DNA from: Actinophytocola xinjiangensis
GTDB taxonomy: Bacteria; Actinomycetota; Actinomycetes; Mycobacteriales; Pseudonocardiaceae
Assembly: GCF_001921215.1 (NCBI RefSeq)
Contig: NZ_MSIF01000034.1
Coordinates: 1-64,000 of the forward strand
DNA length: 64,000 bases
Direction of reading: 5' to 3'
Every line of letters starts with the position of its first letter. The stretch's first letter is position 1. Below the pieces are notes generated by a model. It was not told the origin of the DNA and made no database searches. It saw nothing but the letters and a program-made list of their open reading frames with translations. This document shows, piece by piece, positions 24,100 to 34,965 of this stretch. A program made the translations under genes and the position numbers.

Positions 24100-27000
24100 T
24101 GGGCTGGAACAACCCACCGGTCAGCTGGACCGAGCTGGAACGCGTCCTGTCCGGGCGCCCGCCCGGCACCACCCGGGGCGACGGCGGCGACGCCCCGGCC
24201 TGGACCGCCCGCCGCGAGCGCTACACCGCCCCGGCCGGCGGCGGCACCCCCGAGTCGACCGACCTCGCCGGCGCCGACACCCGCACCCCCTACGCCGAAC
24301 TGCACTGCCACTCCAACTTCAGCTTCCTCGACGGCGCCAGCCACCCCGAGGAACTCGTCGAGGCCGCCTCGCTGCTCGACCTCGACGCGCTCGCCATCAC
24401 CGACCACGACGGCATGTACGGGGTCGTCCGCTTCGCCGAGGCCGCCCGCGAACTCGGCGTGCGCACCGTCTTCGGCGCCGAACTGTCCCTCGGCCTGACC
24501 CGCCCGCAGAACGGGGTCGCCGACCCGGAGGGCGAACACCTGCTGCTGCTGGCCAGAGGCACCGACGGCTACGCCGACCTGTGCCGCGCCATCACCACCG
24601 GCCAGCTCGCCGACACCGGCGAGAAGGGCCGCCCGGTCCACGACCTCGCCGCCGTCGCCGAGCAGACCCGCGACGAGTGCGTCGTGCTCACCGGCTGCCG
24701 CAAGGGCGCGGTCCGGGCGGCGTTGCTGCGCGACGGGCCGGCCGCGGCCGGCGAACAACTGCGCCGCCTGGTCGAGCTGTTCGGCCGCGACAGTGTCCAC
24801 GTCGAGCTGATCGACCACGGCCGCCCGCTGGACACCACGCACAACGACCTGCTGGCCGCCATGGCCGCCGAACTGGCGCTGCCGGTCGTGGCGACCAACG
24901 CCGTGCACTACGCCCAACCCAACCGGGGCGACCTGGCCGCCGCCATCGCCGCCGTCCGGGCCCGGCGTTCGCTCGACGAGCTCGACGGGTGGCTGCCGCC
25001 CGCGCCGACCGCGCACCTGCGCTCCGGCGCCGAGATGGCCCGCCGTTTCGCCCGCTACCCCGGCGCCGTGCACCGGGCCGCGATGCTCGGGCTGGAGCTG
25101 GCGTTCGACCTGCGGTGGGTGGCGCCCGAGCTGCCGCGTTTCGACCTGCCCGGCCACACCGAGATCAGCTACCTGCGGGAGAAAACCCTGGCCGGCGCCC
25201 GCACCCGCTACGGCACCCGCGCCGACAACCCGAAGGCCTACGCCCAGCTCGACCACGAACTGACCGTCATCGGCGAACTGAACTTCCCCGGCTACTTCCT
25301 GATCGTCTCCGACATCGTCGACTTCTGCCGCCGCAACGGGATCTACTGCCAGGGCAGGGGATCGGCGGCCAACTCGGCGGTCTGCTACGCGCTGGGCATC
25401 ACCCGGGTGGACGCCGTGAAGTGGGAGCTGCTGTTCGAGCGGTTCCTCGCCCCGGCGCGGGACGGCCCGCCGGACATCGACCTGGACATCGAGTCCGACC
25501 GCCGCGAGGAGGTCATCCAGTACGTCTACCGGCGCTACGACCGCCGGCACGCCGCGCAGGTCGCCAACGTCGTGTCCTACCGGGCCCGCTCGGCCGTGCG
25601 GGACATGGCCCGCGCGCTGGGTTACTCGCCAGGCCAGCAGGACGCGTGGAGCAAGCAGATCGACCGCTGGGGCCCCGTGAAGTCCACAGTGGACGAACAC
25701 GATCACGAGATTCCGGTGCAGGTGCTCGAACTCGCCGGCCAGCTGGAGGAGTTCCCGCGCCACCTCGGCATCCACTCCGGCGGCATGGTGATCTGCGACC
25801 GCCCGGTCAGCGAGGTCTGCCCGGTCGAGCGGGCCAGGATGGCCGACCGCACCGTGTTGCAGTGGGACAAGGACGACTGCGCCGCCGCCGGGCTGGTGAA
25901 GTTCGACCTGCTGGGCCTTGGCATGCTCTCCGCCCTGCGGTACATGGTCGAGCTGGTCGCCGAACACCAGGGCGTCGAGGTGAACATCGACGACCTCGAC
26001 CTGGCCGACGAGAAGGTCTACGCGATGCTCCAGCGCGCCGACTCGGTCGGGGTGTTCCAGGTGGAGAGCCGCGCGCAGATGGCGACCCTGCCCCGGCTGC
26101 GCCCGGAGACGTTCTACGACCTGGTCGTCGAGGTCGCACTGATCCGCCCCGGCCCCATCCAGGGCGGCTCGGTGCACCCCTACATCCGCCGCGCCAGGGG
26201 CCGCGAGCAGGTCACCTACGACCATCCGCTGCTGGAGAAGGCACTGCGCAAGACCAAGGGCGTGCCGCTGTTCCAGGAACAGCTCATGCAGATGGCCGTC
26301 GACGTCGCCGACTTCACCCCCGCCGAGGCCGACGAACTGCGCCGCGCCATGGGCGCCAAACGCTCGACCCGCCGGATGGAACGCCTGCGCGAACGCTTCT
26401 ACGCCGGCGCCGCCGGCCACGGCATCGACGGCGAACTGGCCAGCCGCATCTACGACAAGCTCATGGCCTTCGCCAACTTCGGCTTCCCGGAGAGCCACGC
26501 GCTCAGCTTCGCCTACCTGGTCTTCGCCAGCGCCTGGTTCAAGCTCTACCACCCGGCCGCGTTCTGCGCGGCCCTGCTGCGCGCCCAGCCCATGGGCTTC
26601 TACTCCCCGCAGTCCCTGGTGGCCGACGCCCGCCGCCACGGCGTCACCGTCCTGGGCCCCGACCTCAACGCCAGCCTCCCGTACGCCACCCTCGAACCGC
26701 TCCCGGACGGCGAGTTCGCCGTGCGGCTGGGCCTGGCGGCGGTCCGGTCGATCGGCGACGGGGTGGCCGAGCGGGTGGTCGCCGAGCGGGCGGCCGGGCC
26801 GTACCGGGACATGGCGGACCTGGCCAGGCGGGTGGGGCTCACCCGCGCGCAGCTGGAGGCGCTGTCGACGGCCGGGGCGTTCGGCTGCTTCGGGCTGGCG
26901 CGGCGGGCGGCGCTGTGGGCGTCGGGCGCGGTGGCCGGCGAGCGGCCCGACCGGCTGCCCGGCACGACCGTCGGCGCGAACGCCCCCGCCCTGCCGGGGA

Positions 27001-27413
27001 TGAGCACGCTGGAGCTGGCGGTCGCCGACGTGTGGGCGACGGGTCTGTCCCCGGACACCTTCCCCACCGAGTTCGTCCGGGCCCGGCTGGACGAACTCGG
27101 CGCGCTGCCGGCCGCCCAACTGTCCACAGTGGAGGGCGGAACGCGGGTACTGGTCGGCGGCGCGGTGACCCACCGGCAGCGCCCGGCGACCGCCGGCGGG
27201 GTGACGTTCCTGAACCTGGAGGACGAGACCGGCATGATCAACGTGGTGTGTTCGCGCGGGCTGTGGTCGCGCTACAGCCGGATCGCGCGCAACTCCTCGG
27301 CGCTGCTGGTGCGGGGCATGCTCGAACGCGCGGACGGCGTGACCAGCCTGCTCGCCGACCACCTCGAACAACTCGACCTGAGCATTCCCGCGAAGTCCCG
27401 CGACTTCCGCTGA
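24099..27413 (+). CDS. dnaE2: Error-prone DNA polymerase DnaE2
   Basis: 1104 residues, C-family polymerase. PHP domain at the N-terminus (YAELHCHSNFSFLDGASHPE at about 65-84, ITDHDGMYG), palm with catalytic Asp pair in PDIDLDIE (about 458-465), the third Asp region in QWDKDDCAAAGLVKFDLLG (about 588-606), helix-hairpin-helix elements and an OB fold near the C-terminus (about 1000-1080). It is shorter than replicative DnaE1, as expected. DnaE2 copies damaged DNA with ImuB and ImuA'. ATG 24099 matches the usual DnaE2 N-terminus MGWNNPPVSW and gives TGATG coupling; GTG 24039 is in frame but less likely. Confidence 0.93.
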   Translation: MGWNNPPVSWTELERVLSGRPPGTTRGDGGDAPAWTARRERYTAPAGGGTPESTDLAGADTRTPYAELHCHSNFSFLDGASHPEELVEAASLLDLDALAITDHDGMYGVVRFAEAARELGVRTVFGAELSLGLTRPQNGVADPEGEHLLLLARGTDGYADLCRAITTGQLADTGEKGRPVHDLAAVAEQTRDECVVLTGCRKGAVRAALLRDGPAAAGEQLRRLVELFGRDSVHVELIDHGRPLDTTHNDLLAAMAAELALPVVATNAVHYAQPNRGDLAAAIAAVRARRSLDELDGWLPPAPTAHLRSGAEMARRFARYPGAVHRAAMLGLELAFDLRWVAPELPRFDLPGHTEISYLREKTLAGARTRYGTRADNPKAYAQLDHELTVIGELNFPGYFLIVSDIVDFCRRNGIYCQGRGSAANSAVCYALGITRVDAVKWELLFERFLAPARDGPPDIDLDIESDRREEVIQYVYRRYDRRHAAQVANVVSYRARSAVRDMARALGYSPGQQDAWSKQIDRWGPVKSTVDEHDHEIPVQVLELAGQLEEFPRHLGIHSGGMVICDRPVSEVCPVERARMADRTVLQWDKDDCAAAGLVKFDLLGLGMLSALRYMVELVAEHQGVEVNIDDLDLADEKVYAMLQRADSVGVFQVESRAQMATLPRLRPETFYDLVVEVALIRPGPIQGGSVHPYIRRARGREQVTYDHPLLEKALRKTKGVPLFQEQLMQMAVDVADFTPAEADELRRAMGAKRSTRRMERLRERFYAGAAGHGIDGELASRIYDKLMAFANFGFPESHALSFAYLVFASAWFKLYHPAAFCAALLRAQPMGFYSPQSLVADARRHGVTVLGPDLNASLPYATLEPLPDGEFAVRLGLAAVRSIGDGVAERVVAERAAGPYRDMADLARRVGLTRAQLEALSTAGAFGCFGLARRAALWASGAVAGERPDRLPGTTVGANAPALPGMSTLELAVADVWATGLSPDTFPTEFVRARLDELGALPAAQLSTVEGGTRVLVGGAVTHRQRPATAGGVTFLNLEDETGMINVVCSRGLWSRYSRIARNSSALLVRGMLERADGVTSLLADHLEQLDLSIPAKSRDFR

Positions 27414-27477
27414 TCGGCGGGATAACGGGTTGGTCGAGAGTCCCGTCGTCGCCCGGTAACGGTTCTAAGATGCGGTA

Positions 27478-27897
27478 ATGCCCGGGTTCGAGATCGGCAA
27501 GGATGGCCTTGCCGTCATCGTGGTCGGGATCGACGGCGGCGACCGCGCCCAACACGCCGCCGCCTGGGCCACCGGCCTGGCCCGCCGCGAACGCGCCCGC
27601 CTGGTCCTGGTCTACGTCGAACCGCTGACCAGCCCCGCCTACTGGTCGCCCTTCGGCATGGCCACCGCCGCCGAGGCGTCCGCCGAACTCGTCCAGGAGT
27701 TGCGGCACAACGCCGAGCAGTACCTCGACACCGCCGGCATCCGCTGGGAACTCGTCCACTACCGGGGCGACCCCGCGCAGGGCCTGGAGACCGTCGCCGA
27801 GGACCGGCGGGCCGACTGCATCGTCGTCGGCCGGGGCGCCGACGTGCCGAAGGTGCTGGTGAGCGAGGCCAGGCGACCGGTCGTGGTCGTTCCCTAG
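27478..27897 (+). CDS. Universal stress protein family
   Basis: 139 residues, single USP domain: beta-strand VIVVGIDGGDRA at the N-terminus (the Asp that usually contacts ATP) and the C-terminal ADCIVVGRGADVPKVLVSEA block followed by PVVVVP. The usual G-2x-G-9x-G(S/T) ATP loop is degenerate here, so nucleotide binding is uncertain. Preceded by GGTAACGG and AT-richer promoter-like DNA (27420-27477) and followed 9 nt later by the pentapeptide gene. Confidence 0.8.
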   Translation: MPGFEIGKDGLAVIVVGIDGGDRAQHAAAWATGLARRERARLVLVYVEPLTSPAYWSPFGMATAAEASAELVQELRHNAEQYLDTAGIRWELVHYRGDPAQGLETVAEDRRADCIVVGRGADVPKVLVSEARRPVVVVP

Positions 27898-27906
27898 AGT
27901 GCGGGT

Positions 27907-28503
27907 ATGGAACGTGACACCGACCAGAACGAGGACTACCGAGACGCCGTCCTGCCCCACCAGCACTGGACCGACCGGCGGTTCGTCCACTGCGCGTTCA
28001 CCGACGCCGACCTGCGCGGGCTGACCACCAACGGCTGCGTCTTCGAGGACTGCGACTTCAGCAAGGCCGACCTCGGCGAGTCCCGGCACACCGCCACCGC
28101 GTTCCGCAACTGCCTGTTCCGCGCCACGACCCTCACCGAGACCGAGTTCAGCGCGTGCAGCCTGGTCGGCTCGACGTTCGTCGACTGCCGGTTCCGGCCG
28201 TGGAAGATCACCGACACCGACCTGACGCTGGCCAGCCTCAGCGAGGCCAACCTGCGCAAGACCACGCTCGCCGGGCTGCGGCTGCGGGAGGCGAACCTGA
28301 TCGGCGCCGACCTGCGCGACGCCGACCTCACCGGCACCGACCTGCGCGGCGCCAGGCTCGCCGACACCCGGCTCGCCGGCGCCGACCTGCGCGGCGCGCG
28401 GCTGGACGCCAGCGGCCTGACCCAGGCCAAGCTCGCCGGCGCCGTCGTCGACCTGGACACGGCGGTCGCGTTCGCCGCCGCGCACGGCCTGCGGATCGGC
28501 TGA
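27907..28503 (+). CDS. Pentapeptide-repeat protein
   Basis: 198 residues made of A(D/N)LxX-type pentapeptides across almost the whole length, for instance ADLRGLTTNG, ANLIGADLRDADLTGTDLRG. This predicts a right-handed quadrilateral beta-helix. Some actinobacterial members (MfpA) mimic DNA and protect gyrase from fluoroquinolones, but there is no MfpA-specific feature that lets me claim that here. It follows the stress-protein gene at 9 nt and is convergent with the TNT gene. Confidence 0.85.
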   Translation: MERDTDQNEDYRDAVLPHQHWTDRRFVHCAFTDADLRGLTTNGCVFEDCDFSKADLGESRHTATAFRNCLFRATTLTETEFSACSLVGSTFVDCRFRPWKITDTDLTLASLSEANLRKTTLAGLRLREANLIGADLRDADLTGTDLRGARLADTRLAGADLRGARLDASGLTQAKLAGAVVDLDTAVAFAAAHGLRIG

Positions 28504-28504
28504 G

Positions 28505-28524
28505 CGGCCCCCGTCCGGGAGCCG
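28505..28524. terminator. Short bidirectional hairpin between convergent genes
   Basis: CGGC-C-CCCG and CGGG-A-GCCG pair across a 2-nt loop with one mismatch in the 36-nt gap between the convergent pentapeptide and TNT genes. Confidence 0.45.
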
Positions 28525-28538
28525 CCCAGCCGCCACAC

Positions 28539-31535
28539 TCAGGCCGGTGGCCGTTCCCGGCCGTTGACCTCCACGATCCGCCCGGTCGCCAGCAGGTCGT
28601 CGATGGCGTCCGGCAGCAGGTAGGCGGTGCCGCCACCCGGCTGGTCGAACCACGGGATGGCGGTGCCGGTCAGCACCCGCACCGGCTCGCGCACCCGGTA
28701 GGCGTGGTACGGCCGGTCCACCCATTCGGGCACCAGCGACCGCTCGTGGAACGGGGTGCCGACCGCGTAGGCCAGGTTCCCGTCGTTCTCACCGAACCGG
28801 TCCAGCTCGGTGCCCGGCTCCAGCTCGACGAGCCGCTTGCCGCGGAACAGGGTCAGCGGCGGCTCACCGGGCAGTGGGCTGATCGGCCACTCCTGGTTCC
28901 CGCCACCCGATGATCCACCCGACGAACCGCCTGACGATCCGCCGCTCGGCGAGCCGCCGACGGCCGGGCGGGACGCCGGTGCGGCGATCGTGGTCGGCGG
29001 CTCGGCCACCGGCTCACGCCGGGCCGGCTCGGACCGGAACGTCGTGCCGACGGCCGCCGTGTCCACGCGGGTCGGCTCCAGGCCGGCGTTGTTCAGCCCG
29101 TGGTCGAGCCCGCTGTCCAGGCCGCTGTCCAGTCCGCTGTCCAGCCCGGTGCCCAGGCCGGAGTCCAGCCCGGACTCCGACCGGCTCCGGCGCGACACCG
29201 GCTCGGCCGGCTCGGCGCGCCGGCCGTCGAACCCGTGCTCGGACCGCGAGTCCACCAGCGGCTCGGCGTGCCGGGGGTCCACCGCCGGCTCGACCCTGGT
29301 CGGCTCGAACGCGGCCTCCGCGCGCCGCCCCCGGTCGAAACCGTTCTCCTGGTGGCGGGACTCGAAGGACCGCTCGGCGTGGTCGAACCCGTTCTCGCGC
29401 GGCGACTCGAACGACGTGTCGGCCGGCTCGAACCCGTTGTCGGTGTGCCGGGGCTCCTCGGAACGCGGCGGCGTGAACGACGACTCGAACGACGGCTCGA
29501 ACGAGGGCTCGAATTTGGGTTCGAAACTCGACTCGGCCGGCTCGAACGTCGGCTCGAAACTCGACTCCGACCGTTCGAAGCCTCGGTCGAACCCGTTCTC
29601 CGCACTCCGGTCCGCGTGCCGGGACTCCGAGTTCCGGTCCGGGCTCCGGTCCGCGTGGCGGTCCGAATGGCGGGGCTCGAACGACTGCTCCGCGTGGTCG
29701 AACCCGTTCTCCCGCCGCGGCTCGAACGACTGGGCCGGCTCGAACGACTGGGCCGGCTCGAACGACTGCGCCGGTTCGAACGACTGGGCCGGTTCGAAGG
29801 GCTGGCGGGGCTGGTCGACGTGCGGCGTCTCGAACTCGTCGGTCTGCCGGGGGTCGAAGTCGACCAGGTCCGACCGGCGGGGCTCCTGGCGGGGCGGCTC
29901 GAACTCGTCCAGGCCGCCCAGCCCGTCCCGGGCCTCGCGGCGCTCGAAGGCCGGGTCCGGCTCGAACGGGATCTCCGCGTGCCGTGACTCGGCGGCCGGC
30001 TCCGGCTCGGAGCGACGCGGCTCGAAGACCGAGTCCGGCCGGGAGAAGTCCTGGCGTCGGGGCGGTTGCGCCGGCGGGTGCGACCGGGTCGTCGCGTCCG
30101 CGCCGTCGAAGTCGAACGGCGGGCGGGGCGAGTCCGGGCGGAACGCCGGGGCCGAACCGTTGGCCAGGGCGAAGTCACCCGGGTCCTCGGCCGGCGGCGC
30201 GACCGGTGCCGGGGCGACCGGCGCCCCGGCGCCCGCCTGCCAGCGGTCGGCGTCGAGCAGCAGCTTGCCCAGCAGGAACGCCGACGCGTCGGCGACGTCC
30301 TCGAACATGGCCGGGGCGACGAACTCGCGGTCGAACCAGCCGACCCGCCAGCCGTCCTCGGTCTGGTCCATCGTCCACGCCCGGCCGGCGGGCGGGCCGA
30401 TCCGGAACGCGGTCGGCGGGATGCCCAGGTCGTCCAGGCGGGTCCGCAGCGCGTCGACCGTCCGCCCGGGCGGGCCCTGCGAGGGCAGCGCGGCCGGCGG
30501 CGGACCACCGGCGGGCTGCGACACCGGCTGCGACACCGGCGGTGCCACGGGTGGCGACACGGGCTGCGGCGGTGCCGAGGGCGGGGGCACCGGCAACGCC
30601 CGGGTGGGCGCTGGTGCACCGGGCGCCTGCCCGGCCGGTGCACCGGACTGGTTCGGCGTGCCAGGAGGCGGGCCGGGTGGTGTGCCCGGTGGCCTCGGCG
30701 GGCCGCCGGGTCCGGCGCCCTGGCCGAGGAACGCCGCCGCGGCCGAGCGGGTCTGGTCGTCCACCAGCGGCGGACGGAAACCCGCCCGCACGACGTGTTC
30801 CACCAGATCTGTTTCCGGTGGGACGTCGTGCTCACGCAGGTAGTAGTTGACCGCCGCCGGCCAGATCCAGGTGCCATCGGTGTGGAAGGCGACCGGCACG
30901 GCCGGACGCGCGTCCGGGTCGAACCGGTCGAGGTCGAAACCCCGGCCCGGGCCGACGACCGGCGCGTTGTCCAGGTACTTCAACAGGTCCGCGACGTCGT
31001 CGGCGTCCACCGGCGGGCGGTTGACCGCCGGCCGGCCGCCGTCGACCGGCGGGCCGTCGAAGATCCGCGCCACGCGGAAGCGTGGCGGCGGGGGCGGCGC
31101 GGAGGACAGCCGGCGGCGCAGCCAGTCCGGCACGTTGTCCTCGGTTCTCGGGAACAGCCGCATGTCGTCCGGGTAGGCCTGCGGGGGAGGCGGGGAGTCC
31201 CACCTCGGCTCCTCGCGGTCGTACTCCAGGTTGTAGCTGGACGGGTGGTCGAGGCGGTACCTGGCGTTGAACCAGGTGCCCCGCCCCTCCCGGTACATCC
31301 CGCCACGCAGTCGTGCGAACAGCCCCTGCAGATCGGTCGGCATCGTCCACGTCTCCGACGTCGCGTCGGAGAAGACGACCTGGGCGGTCGCCTCCGAGTA
31401 ACGGCCTACCGCCCGGTAGTCGACGGTCAACTGCTCCCAGTCGTCGGGCGCCACCCGCAGCATCGCCAGCCCGATCTGCTTGACCAGGGCGTCCTGCTCG
31501 GTCGGGGTTAGCTGGGTCGGTTGTGCCACGCTCAC
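28539..31535 (-). CDS. Large TNT-domain (NAD glycohydrolase toxin-like) protein
   Basis: 998 residues. The last ~110 residues match the TNT domain (toxin of mycobacterial CpnT): GTELDRFGENDGN, the PYHAYRV block and WFDQPGGGTAYLLP, which hold the Arg, His and Gln equivalents of the known active site. The N-terminal half has up to three globular segments (about 10-110, 185-275, 365-440) reminiscent of immunity-like or SUKH-type folds and Pro-rich linkers; about 440-850 is low-complexity with FEP- and DSGL-type repeats. No signal peptide or ESX motif is evident, so export is unclear. GTG 31535 is chosen; GTG 31529 is possible. No gene recognisable as the IFT immunity partner lies beside it. TNT enzymes hydrolyse NAD+; activity here is inferred from conserved residues. 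Confidence 0.8.
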   Translation of the reverse strand: MSVAQPTQLTPTEQDALVKQIGLAMLRVAPDDWEQLTVDYRAVGRYSEATAQVVFSDATSETWTMPTDLQGLFARLRGGMYREGRGTWFNARYRLDHPSSYNLEYDREEPRWDSPPPPQAYPDDMRLFPRTEDNVPDWLRRRLSSAPPPPPRFRVARIFDGPPVDGGRPAVNRPPVDADDVADLLKYLDNAPVVGPGRGFDLDRFDPDARPAVPVAFHTDGTWIWPAAVNYYLREHDVPPETDLVEHVVRAGFRPPLVDDQTRSAAAAFLGQGAGPGGPPRPPGTPPGPPPGTPNQSGAPAGQAPGAPAPTRALPVPPPSAPPQPVSPPVAPPVSQPVSQPAGGPPPAALPSQGPPGRTVDALRTRLDDLGIPPTAFRIGPPAGRAWTMDQTEDGWRVGWFDREFVAPAMFEDVADASAFLLGKLLLDADRWQAGAGAPVAPAPVAPPAEDPGDFALANGSAPAFRPDSPRPPFDFDGADATTRSHPPAQPPRRQDFSRPDSVFEPRRSEPEPAAESRHAEIPFEPDPAFERREARDGLGGLDEFEPPRQEPRRSDLVDFDPRQTDEFETPHVDQPRQPFEPAQSFEPAQSFEPAQSFEPAQSFEPRRENGFDHAEQSFEPRHSDRHADRSPDRNSESRHADRSAENGFDRGFERSESSFEPTFEPAESSFEPKFEPSFEPSFESSFTPPRSEEPRHTDNGFEPADTSFESPRENGFDHAERSFESRHQENGFDRGRRAEAAFEPTRVEPAVDPRHAEPLVDSRSEHGFDGRRAEPAEPVSRRSRSESGLDSGLGTGLDSGLDSGLDSGLDHGLNNAGLEPTRVDTAAVGTTFRSEPARREPVAEPPTTIAAPASRPAVGGSPSGGSSGGSSGGSSGGGNQEWPISPLPGEPPLTLFRGKRLVELEPGTELDRFGENDGNLAYAVGTPFHERSLVPEWVDRPYHAYRVREPVRVLTGTAIPWFDQPGGGTAYLLPDAIDDLLATGRIVEVNGRERPPA
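29719..29790 (-). repeat. Four 18-nt tandem repeats in the TNT gene
   Basis: Four consecutive 18-nt units (GGCTCGAACGACTGGGCC with one or two substitutions) encode SFEPAQ hexapeptides on the minus strand. Degenerate FE-rich copies spread over 29500-30000. Confidence 0.85.
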
Positions 31536-31626
31536 ATCTTCCCTCGTAGATTCCGCGGCGGCTGGGCAAGCTCCCTTACCCGGCCCCCAAAAACCACGGC
31601 AAACCCGTGGGCGAGGATGTACTCAC

Positions 31627-32574
31627 GTGATCTCCTCACCACATCATCCCCCTGCACGGGTACGGGTGGCGGGCGCTGCCCTCGCCGCTTGTGGCGGGGT
31701 CGCGCTCGCCGTCCAGGGCCGCGTCAACGGCCAGCTCGGTCACCTCATGAACGACGGTGTTGTCGCCGCTCTGTTCTCCTTCGGCGTCGGCGCCGTCCTG
31801 CTGGTCGTGGCCGTCGCCGTGACGCCGTCCGCGCGGGCCGGCCTGCGCCGGCTCCGATCCAGCGTACGTGGTGGCCGGCTTCGCGGCTGGCAGTGCCTTG
31901 GCGGCGCCTGCGGTGCCTGGCTGGTCACAACACAGGGCCTTACCGTGTCAATTCTTGGCGTCGCGGTGTTCACCGTGGCGGCCGTGGCCGGCCAGGTGGT
32001 CGCCAGCCTGTGGATCGACCGGCGGGGGATCGGCCCGGCGCCGGCCCAGCCGATCACCCCGCCCCGGGCGGCCGGGGCCGGGTTGGCCGTGGTCGCGGTG
32101 GTCGTCGCGGTCTCCGGGCACACCACCGCCACGACGTCGGGCGGGCTGTGGTGGGCGCTGCTGCCGGCCGTCGCCGGACTGGGTCTGGCCTGGCAGTTGG
32201 CGGTCAACGGCCTGGTGCGGGTCGAGTCGGCCAACGTGGTCGTGCCGACCATGGTCAACTTCACCGTCGGCGCGCTCGTCCTGCTCGTCGCCACCGCCGT
32301 TGACCTGGCCTTTCGCGGTCTGCCACAGCCCCCGCCGGGTGACTGGTGGCTCTACACCGGCGGCCCGCTTGGCATCGTCGCGGTGCTCACCGCGGTGACC
32401 GCCGTGCGGTTCACCGGCGTGCTGGTGCTGGGCCTTGGCTCGGTCGCCGGCCAACTCGTCGGCGCGGTGGTGCTGGACGCGGTCGTCCCGGCGGCCGGCG
32501 GACTGTCTCCGACCAGCGTGATCGGCGCCGGGCTGACGATGGTCGCGGTGGTGGTCGCGGCCCTCCACCGGTGA
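31627..32574 (+). CDS. DMT superfamily transporter, YdcZ (DUF606) type
   Basis: 315 residues with about ten hydrophobic helices arranged as two five-helix halves, as in the YdcZ/DUF606 branch of the drug/metabolite transporter superfamily; [10 protein letters not shown] near the first helix and [11 protein letters not shown] in the second half are typical. Substrate unknown. GTG 31627 has GAGGA 9 nt upstream; the long in-frame extension to 31480 overlaps the divergent TNT gene start and has no hydrophobic content, so it is rejected. Confidence 0.8.
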   Translation: MISSPHHPPARVRVAGAALAACGGVALAVQGRVNGQLGHLMNDGVVAALFSFGVGAVLLVVAVAVTPSARAGLRRLRSSVRGGRLRGWQCLGGACGAWLVTTQGLTVSILGVAVFTVAAVAGQVVASLWIDRRGIGPAPAQPITPPRAAGAGLAVVAVVVAVSGHTTATTSGGLWWALLPAVAGLGLAWQLAVNGLVRVESANVVVPTMVNFTVGALVLLVATAVDLAFRGLPQPPPGDWWLYTGGPLGIVAVLTAVTAVRFTGVLVLGLGSVAGQLVGAVVLDAVVPAAGGLSPTSVIGAGLTMVAVVVAALHR

Positions 32575-32600
32575 ATCCCGGGGGTGAGAGGATGTCGCCC

Positions 32601-33452
32601 GTGACCGCGACGATCCTGGACGGCAAGGCCACCCGTACCGCCATCTTCGACGACCTCCGCCAGCGCGTCGCCGCGCTCGCCGCCAGGGGCGTCGTGCCTG
32701 GTCTGGGCACCGTGCTGGTCGGTGACGACCCCGGCTCCCGGTCCTACGTGCGCGGCAAGCACCGCGCCTGCGAGCAGGTCGGCATCACCTCGATCCGCCG
32801 TGACCTGCCGGCCGACATCACCCAGGCCCAGCTGCACGAGGTCGTCGACGAGCTCAACGCCGACCCGGCCTGTACCGGCTACCTGATCCAGCTGCCGCTG
32901 CCCGGCCACCTCGACGCCGGGGCCGCGCTGGAGCGGGTCGACCCGGCCAAGGACGCCGACGGCCTGCACCCCACCAACCTGGGCCGACTGGTGCTGGGCG
33001 AGGCCGGCCCGCTGCCCTGCACCCCCCACGGCATCGTGGAGCTGCTGCGGCGCTACGACGTGCCGATCGCCGGGGCGCACGCCACGGTCGTCGGCCGCGG
33101 CGTGACCGTCGGCCGGCCGCTGGGCCTGCTGCTGACCAGGCGCAGCGAGAACGCCACGGTGACCCTGTGCCACACGGGGACCAAGGACCTGGCGGCCGAG
33201 GTCCGCCGGGCCGACATCGTGGTGGCCGCCGCCGGGAACCCGGCACTGATCACCCCGGACATGGTCAAACCGGGCGCCGCCGTCCTCGATGTGGGAATCA
33301 CCCGAACTGATGAAGGTCTGGTCGGAGATGTTCACCCGGACGTGCGACAGGTGGCGGGTTTCCTCGCGCCGATCCCGGGCGGGGTGGGGCCGATGACCGT
33401 CGCCATGCTGCTGACCAACACCGTGCTCGCCGCGGAGCGGAGCCTCGGATGA
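32601..33452 (+). CDS. folD: Bifunctional methylene-THF dehydrogenase/cyclohydrolase
   Basis: 283 residues. Catalytic-Lys region [22 protein letters not shown], Rossmann segment [12 protein letters not shown] and the family signature [14 protein letters not shown] are all present. FolD interconverts 5,10-methylene-THF and 10-formyl-THF in the cytoplasm, supplying the formyl donor used by the PurN and PurH domains. GTG 32601 gives the usual FolD start [11 protein letters not shown] and has GAGAGGA 8 nt upstream; ATG 32592 lies on top of that SD. Overlaps the DUF3017 gene by ATGA. Confidence 0.93.
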   Translation: MTATILDGKATRTAIFDDLRQRVAALAARGVVPGLGTVLVGDDPGSRSYVRGKHRACEQVGITSIRRDLPADITQAQLHEVVDELNADPACTGYLIQLPLPGHLDAGAALERVDPAKDADGLHPTNLGRLVLGEAGPLPCTPHGIVELLRRYDVPIAGAHATVVGRGVTVGRPLGLLLTRRSENATVTLCHTGTKDLAAEVRRADIVVAAAGNPALITPDMVKPGAAVLDVGITRTDEGLVGDVHPDVRQVAGFLAPIPGGVGPMTVAMLLTNTVLAAERSLG

Positions 33453-33730
33453 CCACGCCGCACCGCCGGCGCCACCCCGTCCTGGCGCACCTGCCGTTCG
33501 GGCTGGTGATGGCGGTGGTGGCGCTCGGGCTGCTGCGGATCGTGCTCTACCACTGGCGTGAGGGCACTGTGCTGATGGGCGCCGCGCTGGTGCTGGCGGC
33601 CGGACTGCGGGTGCTGCTGTCCGACGAGCAGGCCGGGCTGATCGTGATCCGGAGCCGGGGCATCGACGTGCTCACCTACACCGCGTTCGGCGTCTGCATG
33701 ATGGCCGTGGCCCTCACCATCGACAACTGA
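33449..33730 (+). CDS. DUF3017 small membrane protein
   Basis: 93 residues with three predicted helices (about 10-30, 35-52, 65-88). DUF3017 genes are commonly found directly after folD in actinobacteria, and the ATGA overlap here fits that pairing. No function is known. Confidence 0.82.
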   Translation: MTTPHRRRHPVLAHLPFGLVMAVVALGLLRIVLYHWREGTVLMGAALVLAAGLRVLLSDEQAGLIVIRSRGIDVLTYTAFGVCMMAVALTIDN

Positions 33731-33752
33731 CCAGCTGATCCGGGCTGTGTGA

Positions 33753-34820
<1,068 letters not shown>

Positions 34821-34965
34821 CGGTCCGGAGTCGCCCGAAGCCGGTGTGTGGCGAAACAGACCACCGATCGCGTGAATCTTCGCCAACCACGCATCACGAG
34901 GCTTCTGGCTGGTCATCTCCCCTGTGACCGACCCGCGACGGCGGATCGAAGGAGGAGGGCCAGAG

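Noticed and set aside
23745-27371. A 1208-codon minus-strand frame opposite dnaE2
   Set aside because: No homology pattern, composition dominated by Val/Gly/Arg/Gln, and entirely covered by a complete DnaE2 in the sense direction.
24020-27478. A 1152-codon plus-strand frame overlapping dnaE2 in another phase
   Set aside because: Arg/Pro/Gly-rich shadow reading of dnaE2 with no motif; the dnaE2 frame keeps all catalytic motifs.
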